This document shows positions 1 through 9,109 of a stretch of 64,000 nucleotides of DNA, piece by piece. How positions within the stretch are numbered: position 1 is the stretch's first letter; the number at the start of each line of letters is the position of its first letter. Made by a program: the position numbers and the translations under genes. The notes beneath the pieces were generated by a model, which saw nothing but the letters and a program-made list of their open reading frames with translations, searched no databases and had not been told where the DNA came from. Location of the stretch: positions 1,984,001-2,048,000 of the forward strand of contig CP131612.1 of assembly GCA_030686115.1 (NCBI GenBank), given 5' to 3'. This stretch comes from Psychrobacter cibarius. Its GTDB lineage: Bacteria; Pseudomonadota; Gammaproteobacteria; Pseudomonadales; Moraxellaceae.

Positions 1-1385
1 GTGGTGCTGGTGTTATCAGGCGCGGTGGTGTCTACCACACCGATGGTTTCGGTCAATGCTGCGGATTCGTTACCAGCAGCATCTTTAATGCTGGCAGTGA
101 TATCAAGGGTGTCTCCTTCAGCTGGTGCTGGGACTTTTACGGTCACCTGATTTGCGGTGATGTCGGCGTCGGTTATCACTTGCTCTTCACCATTGACGAT
201 GAGGGTATCACCAGCGACGGCATTATCAGGAAGGCCTATGACAACGTCTACGTTGCCATCAATATCAATTTCTGCGGTGCTGAGGAAGCCGTCACCATTG
301 CCGACGGTAATGTCGGTTGGCGCATCAGGCGCGGCGGTGTCTTCTGCCAAAATATCAGTAGGCTCAGACTTATTCCCCGCTATATCAGTGGCCGTCACAG
401 TGATAGTCTCACCATCGACTAGTGGCATATCACTGGTGTCCACCTCATAGTTACCATCTTCGTCGGCAGTCACTGTATAGTCAGGAGCGCCATCACCATT
501 TGTGTCTACACTAACAATGGCATCCGGCTCAGTAGTTCCTGTAATAAGCGTACCTTCAGGATTAATCTCAGCGGTTGGCGCATCAGGCGCGGTTAAATCA
601 GGAGCCACTATATTGGTGGAATCAGAAGTATTCCCTGCATTATCTGTTAAGGTTGCTTCTATTTCTTCTCCATCTACTTGCGGTGGAACCAAGTCAACTT
701 CAAATTCACCATTTTCATTAACTATACCTTCCCCAATGGTAGTACCATTTGGATCTGTTATTTCAACGTTGGCACCTGGCTCACCCTTACCCGTTACTTT
801 ACTACCATCTTCACTGATTACTAAATCTGTTGGCGCATCGGGAGCTGTGATATCAATTGAAGGCCTATTGTCACTATTATTGTTATCATTATCACTACTA
901 CCTAGAGCAGCGCCTATTAACCCTACTCCTGCAAGACCAACTAGCCATGGCAATGCATCAAAGCTCTCAGCTTCTGTAGCACCTACCCACCAAGGAGTCG
1001 CTTGGGCATTCCCACCTAGCGCCTGACCTTGTATATCGCCTATCTGTAGCTCAGTGACATAATCTGCCACTTCACCTGTATCAGGAACATAGTAATAATA
1101 ACTACCATCTTCAGCGACGCCAATGAGCGCGCTATCAACATCATCATAGAATCCTTCAATAATGAGATCAGGATCTAGACTGTCATTTTCAAAAGAAATA
1201 TGAAGATCTTTATCTATTCGCTTAGTAACAATATGGTTCGGAGCTCGACCAGTTGTTTCATCAAGGAGCTCATAATTAATTTTATCGGCGGCTTTTATTG
1301 TAGTAGGTGTGCCCTGCTTTGTGACGACCTTGTGTTCAGCAACCGTTTCATTTTGCGTGTTTACTTTGACAGTGATAGTGCTCAT
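1..1385 (-). CDS. Large BapA-type repeat adhesin, N-terminal part (runs off left edge)
   Basis: The frame is open from an ATG at 1385 to the window edge, 461 codons without a stop. The first ~140 residues resemble the BapA/LapF prefix domain of large type I-secreted biofilm adhesins. A hydrophobic stretch rich in G, A and L follows at about residues 145-162, then an Asn/Asp-rich linker. Ig-like repeats begin near residues 180, 265, 349 and 455, each opening with an APDAPT-like or TAPD signature and ending in a D-x-AGN-type motif. There is no Sec signal, as expected for a type I substrate whose C-terminal signal would lie outside the window. AGGA lies 8 bases before the start. The gene sits 58 bases downstream of an OmpA-type lipoprotein gene on the same strand. 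Family role (surface attachment, biofilm) is known from homologues; the full length cannot be judged here. Confidence 0.85.
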   Translation of the reverse strand, partial: MSTITVKVNTQNETVAEHKVVTKQGTPTTIKAADKINYELLDETTGRAPNHIVTKRIDKDLHISFENDSLDPDLIIEGFYDDVDSALIGVAEDGSYYYYVPDTGEVADYVTELQIGDIQGQALGGNAQATPWWVGATEAESFDALPWLVGLAGVGLIGAALGSSDNDNNNSDNRPSIDITAPDAPTDLVISEDGSKVTGKGEPGANVEITDPNGTTIGEGIVNENGEFEVDLVPPQVDGEEIEATLTDNAGNTSDSTNIVAPDLTAPDAPTAEINPEGTLITGTTEPDAIVSVDTNGDGAPDYTVTADEDGNYEVDTSDMPLVDGETITVTATDIAGNKSEPTDILAEDTAAPDAPTDITVGNGDGFLSTAEIDIDGNVDVVIGLPDNAVAGDTLIVNGEEQVITDADITANQVTVKVPAPAEGDTLDITASIKDAAGNESAALTETIGVVDTTAPDNTST

Positions 1386-1443
1386 AAAATCATCCTTGAT
1401 TAATTAATTCTAAATGAAATAAGTATCAATTTAGAATGATGAG

Positions 1444-2415
1444 TTAATTTGGTTGGTTGTCTTGGCTAACAGTAGCAACAACTCGGCGGTTATTTTGCCG
1501 TCCCTGCTCAGTGTCATTGGTGTCGATAGGCATAGATTCGCCATAACCTATAGCGCTTAAACGCATAGCTTCAATACCATATTGATCTATTAAAATATCT
1601 TTAACGAGGTTTGCACGGGACTGAGAAAGCTTGAGATTATAACTTTCAGACCCTCTGCTATCGGTGTGACCTTCTAAGGTAACGTCCGATTTTGGATAAG
1701 AATGAATAAAATCCACCATACCATCTAGCACAGCATGATTATTACTTGTCATATCTGCACTATCAAAATCAAACAATATATTGAATTGCTTAGGATTTTT
1801 AATTTTTATTTGATTGTTAGTCGAAGAACTTTGGAGAGAGGTTTGCGGTAGCATTTGGTTTGCCGTATTACAATTTGATAAAACACGGCTTATTTGATGG
1901 TTTTGACGCATACTTTGATTTAATAATGACAAGGCTTCATCAGCTGATACTTGCTGAATAGCAGGGTTACCTGCCTTTGATAGACTTATTTTTAAATACG
2001 TCGTTGTTTGAGGTACAAGCGGATAACTCTCAGAATAAGAAACAATCTTACCGCTTTCTTTATCTAAGATAGAAGCACTGATAAGCTGAGAGCCATGGCA
2101 AATAATTTTTTCTGAATAGTAGCCATTCTGTAGACTGGTATGAAAAACCTCATCACGCCCAATACTTATATTGATATTATTTTGATTCTCACTATCATCA
2201 GCATGACGAAAAACAACAATCCTACTCTCATTGGTTTTCAAATTACTGTCGATGGGTACGCGAAACAATTCGCCATTTTTGTCCCACACAGCTTGTTTAA
2301 CTTGATAATGAGAGTCAGAATCAAATGACATTCGCTCATTTTTTACCGTTTGACAGCCTAATAGGCTCATTGCTGCACAAAGTGTTACTGGTAATAGTAA
2401 ATTTCTGCTATCCAT
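1444..2415 (-). CDS. OmpA-family lipoprotein
   Basis: 323 residues. The N-terminus is a lipoprotein signal ending in LLGC (Cys21). Residues about 60-190 form a region I do not recognise. The last ~110 residues are an OmpA C-terminal peptidoglycan-binding domain, with the DFDSA opening, LEGHTDSRGS and SQSRA followed by the closing NRRV motif. The protein should be anchored in the outer membrane and bind peptidoglycan. It lies directly upstream of the adhesin on the same strand, so the two are probably co-transcribed; I infer a role in anchoring or exporting the adhesin. AGGATG precedes the ATG. Confidence 0.85.
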   Translation of the reverse strand: MDSRNLLLPVTLCAAMSLLGCQTVKNERMSFDSDSHYQVKQAVWDKNGELFRVPIDSNLKTNESRIVVFRHADDSENQNNINISIGRDEVFHTSLQNGYYSEKIICHGSQLISASILDKESGKIVSYSESYPLVPQTTTYLKISLSKAGNPAIQQVSADEALSLLNQSMRQNHQISRVLSNCNTANQMLPQTSLQSSSTNNQIKIKNPKQFNILFDFDSADMTSNNHAVLDGMVDFIHSYPKSDVTLEGHTDSRGSESYNLKLSQSRANLVKDILIDQYGIEAMRLSAIGYGESMPIDTNDTEQGRQNNRRVVATVSQDNQPN

Positions 2416-3359
2416 AGCATTTCATCCTAATAAACGAAAAATTCAGTAAAGATCTATCCCTTTATTTTCACCTTAGTATTTCTAGATAACCAAACAAAAA
2501 AATCTAATACGCTTTTTTATAAAGCGCTTACTTTTTTATTATTACCACAACATAAACTTTATTATAGCTCGCTATATTTTTATTGCAATCATATAATTTT
2601 TTTAAATTTTATAAATATTCTTATTTTCGAATATAAAAAAACTGTTTGAGCTAGCTTTGTACGATCAATCATTAAATCTATGGAAATCATTAATTGGCAT
2701 AACCTACTGTTTATTCTTCGCTTTCTATCATTGAAATTAATTTATTCAAATATGTGAATATATAAGAATAGATTAACTCCTATAGGCTTTTTTTAATAAC
2801 TGAGGATGCGTTTTTATCACCGAGATATAGGGGACTTAAGATCGTTTCTCATGCAGGAATGCTTAGCTGGTAGCTGAATTTTTTCGACGTAAATATTTAT
2901 CATAAAACTGCTAAGTGAGTACCGATAAAGCGATAAGGTATAAAAAGTTAGATGAGAAATCTCAATCAATGACTCAGCATGACGACTTATCGCACTACTT
3001 CGGTAGAGAAAGTGTCGTTGTCTAGGATTTTTTATTAATAAAAAGACCAGTAAACGAAAGGAATGGTTGTTGGAAAATACCCATTAGATATGGCTATTCA
3101 ACAATTTTTTTAATAAAAAAGCTATATAGGTATAAATAAAATTTATGATTAGTCGAATATTATATATTGAATAATATATGAAATGGTCACTGTCACTTGA
3201 TACTCATGAGATAGGATTTTTAGTGGAAAGCGACTTTGATAGTGCGGCATTGATTGTACGTAGATAATATAGTGCCTAAAGCCAGCGTGAATAATCTACA
3301 ACCAAACAACTTGGTTATGGATTATTCACGCGCACCGCATGCTCAGCTCAGAAAAATGC
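2416..3359. other. 944-bp intergenic region, AT-rich
   Basis: No convincing coding sequence is present. The part next to the lipoprotein gene (about 2440-2780) is very AT-rich and probably contains the promoter of the lipoprotein-adhesin operon. A 16-bp AT palindrome lies at 3029-3044. A strong two-tier hairpin lies at 3285-3331 (listed separately). I see no insertion-sequence ends. Confidence 0.6.
3285..3331. terminator. Long two-tier inverted repeat, terminator-like without a T-tract
   Basis: A perfect 12-bp inverted repeat (GCGTGAATAATC / GATTATTCACGC) encloses a second 6-bp pair (AACCAA / TTGGTT), separated by 3-base internal loops, with a 5-base apical loop. It begins about 30 bases past the stop codon of the cupin gene. 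No T-run follows on the minus strand, so intrinsic termination is possible but not proven; it could also act as a 3' mRNA stabiliser. Confidence 0.5.
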
Positions 3360-4028
3360 TTACAACCCTATCACTTGCATTAAATGCCCTGTCTTGAGAT
3401 ACACTGTAGCTCCTTCAGATCCTGCCTGTATTTGCGCATGCTCACCTGCTGGCAGACGTATCCAGCCGCTGCGCTGATAAACTTGACCCTCATCTATCAA
3501 CTCGCCTGCTAACACCAGTATTTCTGCACCGCCACAGACTGCCTCATTAAACAGTAACTCGCCTGCCTTGATACGCTGCAAACTCACTTGCTCATTATCA
3601 CCCGAGAATAGAAGACAAACATCACGGCTGCCCTGTTGTTGCCAATGAGCCTTATCTTTAGTATTGATAGCCACATAATGAGGTTCATCAGCTGGCATTT
3701 GACGTAGCTTGACGAAAATCACTGCGCCTTCATCACTATAGGGCTTGTGTCCTGAGGTCGGTGGATTGCGCAAATACCAACCTGCTGGGTAATGTTTGTC
3801 ATCTGCAGAAAAAGTACCTGACAATACTAAAATCTCTTCACCATATGGATGTAGATGATGCGGAAAATAAGAATTGGGTGCATAGCGTACAAGGCTAGTG
3901 GCACGTGCTTTTTCTGCACCCACACGGTCAAGCATCACGCGCTCTACCCCATTTTGTGGTGACTTAATCCACTGGTGTTGTTCAGGTGTAAGGGCAGCGC
4001 GGCGAGTAAAGTCTGCATTAATAAGCAT
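3360..4028 (-). CDS. Cupin-domain protein (ChrR-type cupin)
   Basis: 222 residues with two cupin folds. The first carries the metal-binding pattern HHLHPYGEE at about residues 57-65 (H-x-H then E), followed by the typical G-x-F strand and the PAGWY turn. The second half repeats a weaker cupin with a PAGEH turn. This matches ChrR-type cupins, which in some bacteria act as zinc-binding anti-sigma factors, but no sigma-factor gene is adjacent and the N-terminal anti-sigma domain is missing. It stands alone and is followed by a strong hairpin. Exact function unknown; a metal-binding enzyme or sensor is likely. Confidence 0.75.
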   Translation of the reverse strand: MLINADFTRRAALTPEQHQWIKSPQNGVERVMLDRVGAEKARATSLVRYAPNSYFPHHLHPYGEEILVLSGTFSADDKHYPAGWYLRNPPTSGHKPYSDEGAVIFVKLRQMPADEPHYVAINTKDKAHWQQQGSRDVCLLFSGDNEQVSLQRIKAGELLFNEAVCGGAEILVLAGELIDEGQVYQRSGWIRLPAGEHAQIQAGSEGATVYLKTGHLMQVIGL

Positions 4029-4152
4029 AAACCATGTCCAAAAATAGTATGATGAGATGATCCTTTAGCAAACGTCAGATATGCTCACTGAACGTCATCG
4101 ACAGCTAAAGGCGCAATGATTGCACCTCGCTATTATAAACCTTACCGAGTTT

Positions 4153-5016
4153 TCAACGTACTAAAATCACAGGAGATAGCGTGCTGGCGATAATTTCTGT
4201 CGTGGTACTACCAAGGAATAATTGTTGCAATTTCGAATGCCCGTAAGCACCCACCACCATCATATCAATGTTGTTTTCTACCTGAAACCTTAACAAGCCG
4301 TCGACGGCATCGGAGGCAGATAAATGATGTGCCGCGACGCTAAAACCTGCATCCTCCAATTGTGCCGCTGCGGCGCTTAAGCTTTGTTTTGACGCGTCGT
4401 TATGATTGCCTATCATGACGATATGCCCTTGTAAACCTTTTAGCACAGGACTCCTCGCAACCATCCATGCTGCTTTGATAGCCGTTTTGCTACCATCAAA
4501 AGCTATCATGTATGAGCTGGGTTCTTTGAACGTCTCTGAGCAAATCAATATAGGAACGTCAGATGCGCGGGCAACGGTTTCGATTTGGCTACCGATATTA
4601 ATACGGCTGCTTTTGTGATCTTCACCTCGGCGTCCCATGACGATGGCACGATTTTCTGCTTTAAAATGCTCAATGGCAGGTAACAGCTTGCCGCGACGTT
4701 GATAGATACGAATATCGACTTGAGTAAAGTTGCCTTGGATATGGCTTTTTGCGTCTTGTACCAAAGCATTGCTATAACTGTTCACCACCTTCGCTCTTTG
4801 CTCGTCTAACTGCGTCAATTCTTCTAATAGAAACTGGCGGCTATTGACTCCTATTGCGCCTGACAAATCGCGTCTGGTGGAGGCTGGAACCTCACTCACA
4901 TGCAACAATGCTACGGGTAAATTTAACTTTCTGGCATACCATGCTGCATAGTCACAAACCGATTCAGTCACTGCCGAGCCGTCTATACAGGCTAAAATGT
5001 GCTGTGATGTTGTCAT
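4153..5016 (-). CDS. Universal stress protein, tandem UspA domains
   Basis: 287 residues made of two UspA domains, about 1-155 and 165-287. The second carries the ATP-binding pattern GxxG-x(9)-GST (GAYGHSKLQQLFLGSTTTEI). The first has a related but less perfect version beginning GRRGE. Tandem Usp proteins of this length are soluble nucleotide-binding stress proteins. The gene is monocistronic; a short tandem repeat lies just upstream, inside the probable promoter region. Confidence 0.9.
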   Translation of the reverse strand: MTTSQHILACIDGSAVTESVCDYAAWYARKLNLPVALLHVSEVPASTRRDLSGAIGVNSRQFLLEELTQLDEQRAKVVNSYSNALVQDAKSHIQGNFTQVDIRIYQRRGKLLPAIEHFKAENRAIVMGRRGEDHKSSRINIGSQIETVARASDVPILICSETFKEPSSYMIAFDGSKTAIKAAWMVARSPVLKGLQGHIVMIGNHNDASKQSLSAAAAQLEDAGFSVAAHHLSASDAVDGLLRFQVENNIDMMVVGAYGHSKLQQLFLGSTTTEIIASTLSPVILVR

Positions 5017-5074
5017 ATTCCATCCTTAAATTTAACGATTTAATCCTATACAGCTTTCTATACCCACTATAAAT

Positions 5075-5122
5075 ATGGTCACCGAAAAACATAGTTACCA
5101 AAGAACATGGTTACCAAAGAAC
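5075..5122. repeat. Three tandem copies of a 16-bp unit
   Basis: Units begin at 5075, 5091 and 5107 and follow the pattern ATRGTYACCRAARAAC. The second and third units differ by a single base; the first is more diverged. The array lies between the divergent usp and DUF2058 genes, about 60 bases upstream of the usp start. It may be slippage or a reiterated binding site. Confidence 0.75.
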
Positions 5123-5312
5123 ATAGCGGCAAAAAAATCATATCCATTGCCTTGATAATAACCAATTTAAACGGCTTCAGCCAGCGATGTGTGCCCACTT
5201 CTACCATAATTAAAAAAGTCTTGTCATCGTCTAACAACATGCCGTAGCGAATTTTGCTACAATGGTTTTTTAGCATTTATGATTTAAGTATCCTTATCTA
5301 GGTGATAGAATT

Positions 5313-5846
5313 ATGGCAAAAAATGCCCTACAGGCTCAGTTATTAAAAGCGGGATTGGTGGATAGCAAAAAAGCCAAGAAAATCAGCAAGCAGACTCAGC
5401 ATGCCAAGCGTACTGGTGACTCAGAAAGCATGGAAGCGAAAAAAGCGTTGGCAGAAGCCCAAGCAAAAAAACTAGAGAAAGATCAAAAGCTCAATCAAGA
5501 AAAGCAACGTATTTTAGAAGAGAAGATGCTCAAGGCTAATATCGTCCAAATGATTAAGCAGCATCAGATTGCCGATACCAATGGCGATGTTAATTATCAA
5601 TTTGTCGATAATGCTAAGGTTAAAAAAATCTTTGTCACTCAAAAACTATATGACCAAATCGTCGCCGGTCATGTGGTGATTGCACGCTTAGAAGAAGGCT
5701 ATGCCCTACTTCCTCGTCCGTTGGCAGATCGCATCGATGCAAAAATGGAGGGCTTCATGGTCGTGTCTAACGATACATCAGAAGAAGTACTGGCAGAAGA
5801 TGATCCTTATGCCGCCTATGTGATTCCAGATGATTTGATGTGGTAA
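5313..5846 (+). CDS. DUF2058 family protein (YaiL-like)
   Basis: 177 residues. The N-terminus (NALQAQLLKAGLVDSKKAKK) and the long, highly charged Lys/Glu/Gln-rich helix to about residue 75 are typical of DUF2058 proteins such as E. coli YaiL. A compact C-terminal half ends in an acidic segment. The family is proposed to associate with nucleic acid; its cellular role is not settled. AGGTGA precedes the ATG. An intrinsic terminator follows directly. Confidence 0.85.
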   Translation: MAKNALQAQLLKAGLVDSKKAKKISKQTQHAKRTGDSESMEAKKALAEAQAKKLEKDQKLNQEKQRILEEKMLKANIVQMIKQHQIADTNGDVNYQFVDNAKVKKIFVTQKLYDQIVAGHVVIARLEEGYALLPRPLADRIDAKMEGFMVVSNDTSEEVLAEDDPYAAYVIPDDLMW

Positions 5847-5880
5847 CCGCTTAATTTCATCATACTTATGATATAAGCCA

Positions 5881-5921
5881 AAAGCCTTTCATGGACTATC
5901 CCAGTCTATGAAGGGCTTTTT
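5881..5921 (+). terminator. Rho-independent terminator after the DUF2058 gene
   Basis: A 16-bp imperfect stem (5881-5896 with 5904-5919, containing AAAGCC and GGGCTTT) with a short loop is followed by TTTTATT. It lies 34 bases after the stop codon. Confidence 0.9.
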
Positions 5922-6087
5922 ATTGTACGAAAAGCAACAACCTTTAACCCAGCATTGCTGCTTTGGTTGAAAAACGTAACGATGCTCTGGAACAGTAGCA
6001 TGCTTGAGGCTACGAACTTGAACAACCATTCAATAACAACTACAATGCGGTTTATTAACCTACTGAGCGGTAATATTTTGTCTAATT

Positions 6088-6103
6088 TTGAGTAATCACT
6101 CAA
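6088..6103. promoter_or_regulatory. Palindromic operator of the TetR type (copy 1)
   Basis: TTGAGTAATCACTCAA is a perfect dyad apart from the centre, extended to 20 bp by flanking TT/AA. Read on the minus strand it is TTGAGTGATTACTCAA, which closely matches the sites at 16803, 14541 and 14613. It lies 120 bases upstream of the DoxX-like gene start. Confidence 0.7.
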
Positions 6104-6223
6104 AATAAACACTTTATTCATGCTTACTGCCTGACAATAGTAGTCATTGCCAGATATTTCATTGATTAGACTTGCCAAGCTCTTTTGCACTCACTTTTAA
6201 CGCTTATTAAGAATAAATAACTT

Positions 6224-6628
6224 ATGCCAAAACATCTCCCTCTTTCACTGTTATTGCTTCGACTGGGTATTTTCATTGTTTTTTTAGTTTGGACTTTAGA
6301 TAAGCTGATTAATCCTGATCATGCCGCAGGCGTCTTTTCTAGTTTTTATGGTTTTGAAAGTATAGGCGACACCGTGTTTTATGTCATTGGCGCGGCTCAA
6401 TTCATCCTCATTCTGTTGTTTGTCACAGGATTATTCAAAACTTGGACTTACGGCATCATCTTGCTACTTCATGCGATTTCAACGCTCTCAACCTTCGGCT
6501 TATACCTCAAGCCTTTTGATAACTTGTTGTTCTTTGCAGCATGGCCGATGTTGGCTGCGTGTTTAGCGCTTTTCTTAATGAGAGATTGGGATACCTTAAC
6601 CTTGGGCAAAAAAGTTTCTTTAGCCTAA
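6224..6628 (+). CDS. DoxX-like four-helix membrane protein
   Basis: 134 residues with four predicted membrane helices (about 7-27, 48-70, 73-93 and 100-117). Size and helix layout match small DoxX/DoxD-like proteins, which elsewhere are linked to thiol/thiosulfate or quinone redox chemistry and membrane oxidoreductase complexes. The gene stands alone. The upstream palindrome at 6088 suggests control by the TetR regulator encoded at 16.1 kb, tying it to the AhpD/DsbA-like unit. Family assignment is from topology and general similarity, so function is tentative. Confidence 0.65.
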   Translation: MPKHLPLSLLLLRLGIFIVFLVWTLDKLINPDHAAGVFSSFYGFESIGDTVFYVIGAAQFILILLFVTGLFKTWTYGIILLLHAISTLSTFGLYLKPFDNLLFFAAWPMLAACLALFLMRDWDTLTLGKKVSLA

Positions 6629-6871
6629 ACATCAGTCATATTTATCGTTAGATTGGGCTGGGCTGAACATGCAAAAATATAAATACTAGCCTCCGAAACT
6701 CAAGCTCTATACTATAAAGACTACTGAGTGAGCTGTTTTATTGTATATAAATGCACAAACCATGCAAAAAACTTAACGTAATTGTCGTTACCACTAACAT
6801 GGTCAAGGTTCTTAATCATAAAAGAATGACGATGACTTTAGCCTTCGCTCTACTAATTAGCCGGATATTTT

Positions 6872-9058
6872 ATGATTAAAAGAATATTGTTAATACTGTT
6901 AATATTAATATTGGCAGCAAGCTTTTTCTACTTTGACCTCAATCAATTACTGACGCTTGACGGTTTAAAAGGCTCAATGGCGCAATTTAACGACTATAAA
7001 ACGCAATCACCATTATTGATTATCGGTGGATTCTTTTTACTTTATATCGTCGTCACCGCCCTATCCTTACCGGGTGCCGCTATTTTAACGTTGGCAGCTG
7101 GTGCATTATTTGGTTTATGGCAAGGGTTACTGGTCGCCTCATTTGCCTCCAGTATTGGTGCAACACTCGCCTTTTTAACCTCACGTTACTTACTGCGTGA
7201 TACGATTAAACAGCGCTTTCCTGAGCGCTTAGCAGCCATTGATGCTGGCGTTGAAAAAGAAGGCGGATTTTACTTATTTACCCTACGCTTAGTGCCGATA
7301 TTTCCGTTCTTTTTGATTAATTTACTCATGGGTGTCACCGCGATTAAAGCAAGGACATTCTACTGGGTAAGCCAAATCGGTATGCTCGCGGGTACTTTTG
7401 TATTCGTTAATGCTGGTACGCAATTGGCGCAAATTGACAGTTTGTCAGGAATTTTATCGTTTAATTTAATTGTCTCATTTGCATTGTTAGGTTTCTTCCC
7501 ATTAATAGCAAAAGGCATATTAAATATGCTAAAAAAACGCCGCGTCTATAAAAACTATAGAAAACCTAAAAAATTCGATCGGAACATGATCGTGATTGGC
7601 GCAGGTGCTGGCGGGCTAGTCACTAGCTATATCGCGGCGACCGTCCGAGCAAAAGTGACCTTAATCGAAGCGGGTGAAATGGGTGGCGACTGTTTAAACT
7701 ATGGCTGTGTACCCAGTAAAGCCCTGATTAAAAGCGCAAAAGTCGCAGAACAAATGCGCCATGCTGAGCGTTATGGCTTGGAAAATACACCACCAGAGTT
7801 CTCATTTAAGAACGTTATGACCCGCATCCATAAAGTCATCGCTGACATCGCGCCAAATGACAGCGTCGAGCGCTATACAGACTTGGGTGTCGAAGTATTA
7901 AAAGGCTATGCCAAATTCATCGACCCATGGACAGTAGAGATTGCGTTAAACGATGGCGGCACGCAAACACTCACCGCACGTTCCATCGTTATCGCTACTG
8001 GTGCGCGCCCATTTATCCCAGACTTACCTGGTTTAGAAGAAACCGGCTATGTGACTAGCGACACCATATGGAATAAATTTACCGAATTAGAAGAAGCGCC
8101 GAAAAAGCTGGTGGTACTTGGCGGCGGACCAATTGGCTCTGAGCTGGCACAAGCTTTTGCACGCTTAGGCTCTAATGTGATTCAAATCGAAAGAGGCGCG
8201 CGTCTTATGAAAAAAGAAGACGTGGAAGTCTCAGAATTTGCGCAGAAAGTCCTCGTTGAGAGCGGCGTAAACGTTTTAACCTCGCATCAAGCGATTCGCT
8301 GTGAAGCTCGCGATGGTAAAAAGTTCATTATCGTTGAAGCGCAAGGCGGCAGTACCGTTAAGCAAGACCGTCAAAATAAGCAAGAAATCGCGATTGAATA
8401 TGACGAATTGCTTTGTGCCGTTGGACGTAGTGCTCGCTTAGAAGGTTATGGTCTTGAAGATTTGGGCATCGAAACGGAACGTACCATCGATACGGATGAC
8501 TATTTAGAAACTCTCTACCCCAATATATACGCCGCAGGTGATGTCGTCGGCCCTTATCAATTTACTCATGTGGCTTCCCATCAGGCATGGTACGCTGCCG
8601 TAAACGGTTTATTTGGACATTTAAAGAAGTTTAAAGTAGATTACCGCGTGATTCCGTGGACAACCTTTATCGATCCAGAAGTCACACGCGTGGGCTTAAA
8701 TGAGCAAGAGGCTATCGAAAAAGGTATCGATTTTGAGATTACCCGCTACGACTTTAAAGATTTAGATCGCGCGGTGACGGAAAGCGCCAACGATGGCTTT
8801 ATCAAAGTCATTACCCCTAAAGGCAAAGATAAAATACTTGGCGTGACCATCGTCGCTGAACATGCTGGGGATTTAATGCCAGAATTTATACTGGCGATGA
8901 AGCACGGTTTAGGGCTGAACAAAATACTCGGCACTATCCATATGTATCCAACGTGGGCAGAGGCTAATAAATACGCGGCTGGTGAATGGAAACGTAATCA
9001 TGCGCCCGAAACGGTATTAAACTGGCTTGAGAAATACCATACATGGCGTCGAGGTTAG
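6872..9058 (+). CDS. Fusion of TVP38/TMEM64 membrane domain with FAD/NAD(P) disulfide oxidoreductase
   Basis: 728 residues. Residues 1-230 are a membrane part with the TVP38/TMEM64 (VTT, YdjX/YdjZ-like) pattern, including LPGAAILTLAAGALFG. Residues about 238-728 are a pyridine-nucleotide-disulfide oxidoreductase of the mercuric reductase/lipoamide dehydrogenase type: FAD motif GAGAGG near 243, redox-active pair C274-x4-C279 (GGDCLNYGCVPSK), NAD(P) motif GGGPIGSELA near 416, and a C-terminal dimerisation domain. The C-terminal Cys-Cys of mercuric reductase is absent. A membrane-tethered electron-transfer enzyme is the natural reading; the substrate is unknown. It begins a co-directional set with ynjB-ynjC-ynjD-ynjF, paralleling E. 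coli where ydjX/ydjZ lie next to the ynj genes. Confidence 0.88.
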   Translation: MIKRILLILLILILAASFFYFDLNQLLTLDGLKGSMAQFNDYKTQSPLLIIGGFFLLYIVVTALSLPGAAILTLAAGALFGLWQGLLVASFASSIGATLAFLTSRYLLRDTIKQRFPERLAAIDAGVEKEGGFYLFTLRLVPIFPFFLINLLMGVTAIKARTFYWVSQIGMLAGTFVFVNAGTQLAQIDSLSGILSFNLIVSFALLGFFPLIAKGILNMLKKRRVYKNYRKPKKFDRNMIVIGAGAGGLVTSYIAATVRAKVTLIEAGEMGGDCLNYGCVPSKALIKSAKVAEQMRHAERYGLENTPPEFSFKNVMTRIHKVIADIAPNDSVERYTDLGVEVLKGYAKFIDPWTVEIALNDGGTQTLTARSIVIATGARPFIPDLPGLEETGYVTSDTIWNKFTELEEAPKKLVVLGGGPIGSELAQAFARLGSNVIQIERGARLMKKEDVEVSEFAQKVLVESGVNVLTSHQAIRCEARDGKKFIIVEAQGGSTVKQDRQNKQEIAIEYDELLCAVGRSARLEGYGLEDLGIETERTIDTDDYLETLYPNIYAAGDVVGPYQFTHVASHQAWYAAVNGLFGHLKKFKVDYRVIPWTTFIDPEVTRVGLNEQEAIEKGIDFEITRYDFKDLDRAVTESANDGFIKVITPKGKDKILGVTIVAEHAGDLMPEFILAMKHGLGLNKILGTIHMYPTWAEANKYAAGEWKRNHAPETVLNWLEKYHTWRRG

Positions 9059-9109
9059 CTGGTTTTTTATTCACTGCGCTAAAAATATATCATCATAACG
9101 GAAACTTAA

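Larger units (their letters stand above)
5847..6223. other. Intergenic region with terminator and TetR-type operator
   Basis: This stretch holds the DUF2058 terminator (5881-5921) and, before the DoxX-like gene, the palindromic operator at 6088-6103. A 94-codon minus-strand frame (5906-6190) overlaps both; it shows no family resemblance and I do not call it. Confidence 0.6.

Noticed and set aside
157-1026. Plus-strand open frames of 97 and 174 codons
   Set aside because: They lie antisense to the adhesin, whose repeat structure explains the long open frames; their Ser/Pro/Val-rich products look like shadows of repeated Gly/Asp/Thr codons.
5075-5122. Tandem 16-bp repeats as a CRISPR array
   Set aside because: The units are contiguous with no spacers and only three copies; there are no cas genes in the window.
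5906-6190. Minus-strand frame of 94 codons
   Set aside because: It overlaps the DUF2058 terminator and the TetR-type operator, has no ribosome site and no family resemblance.
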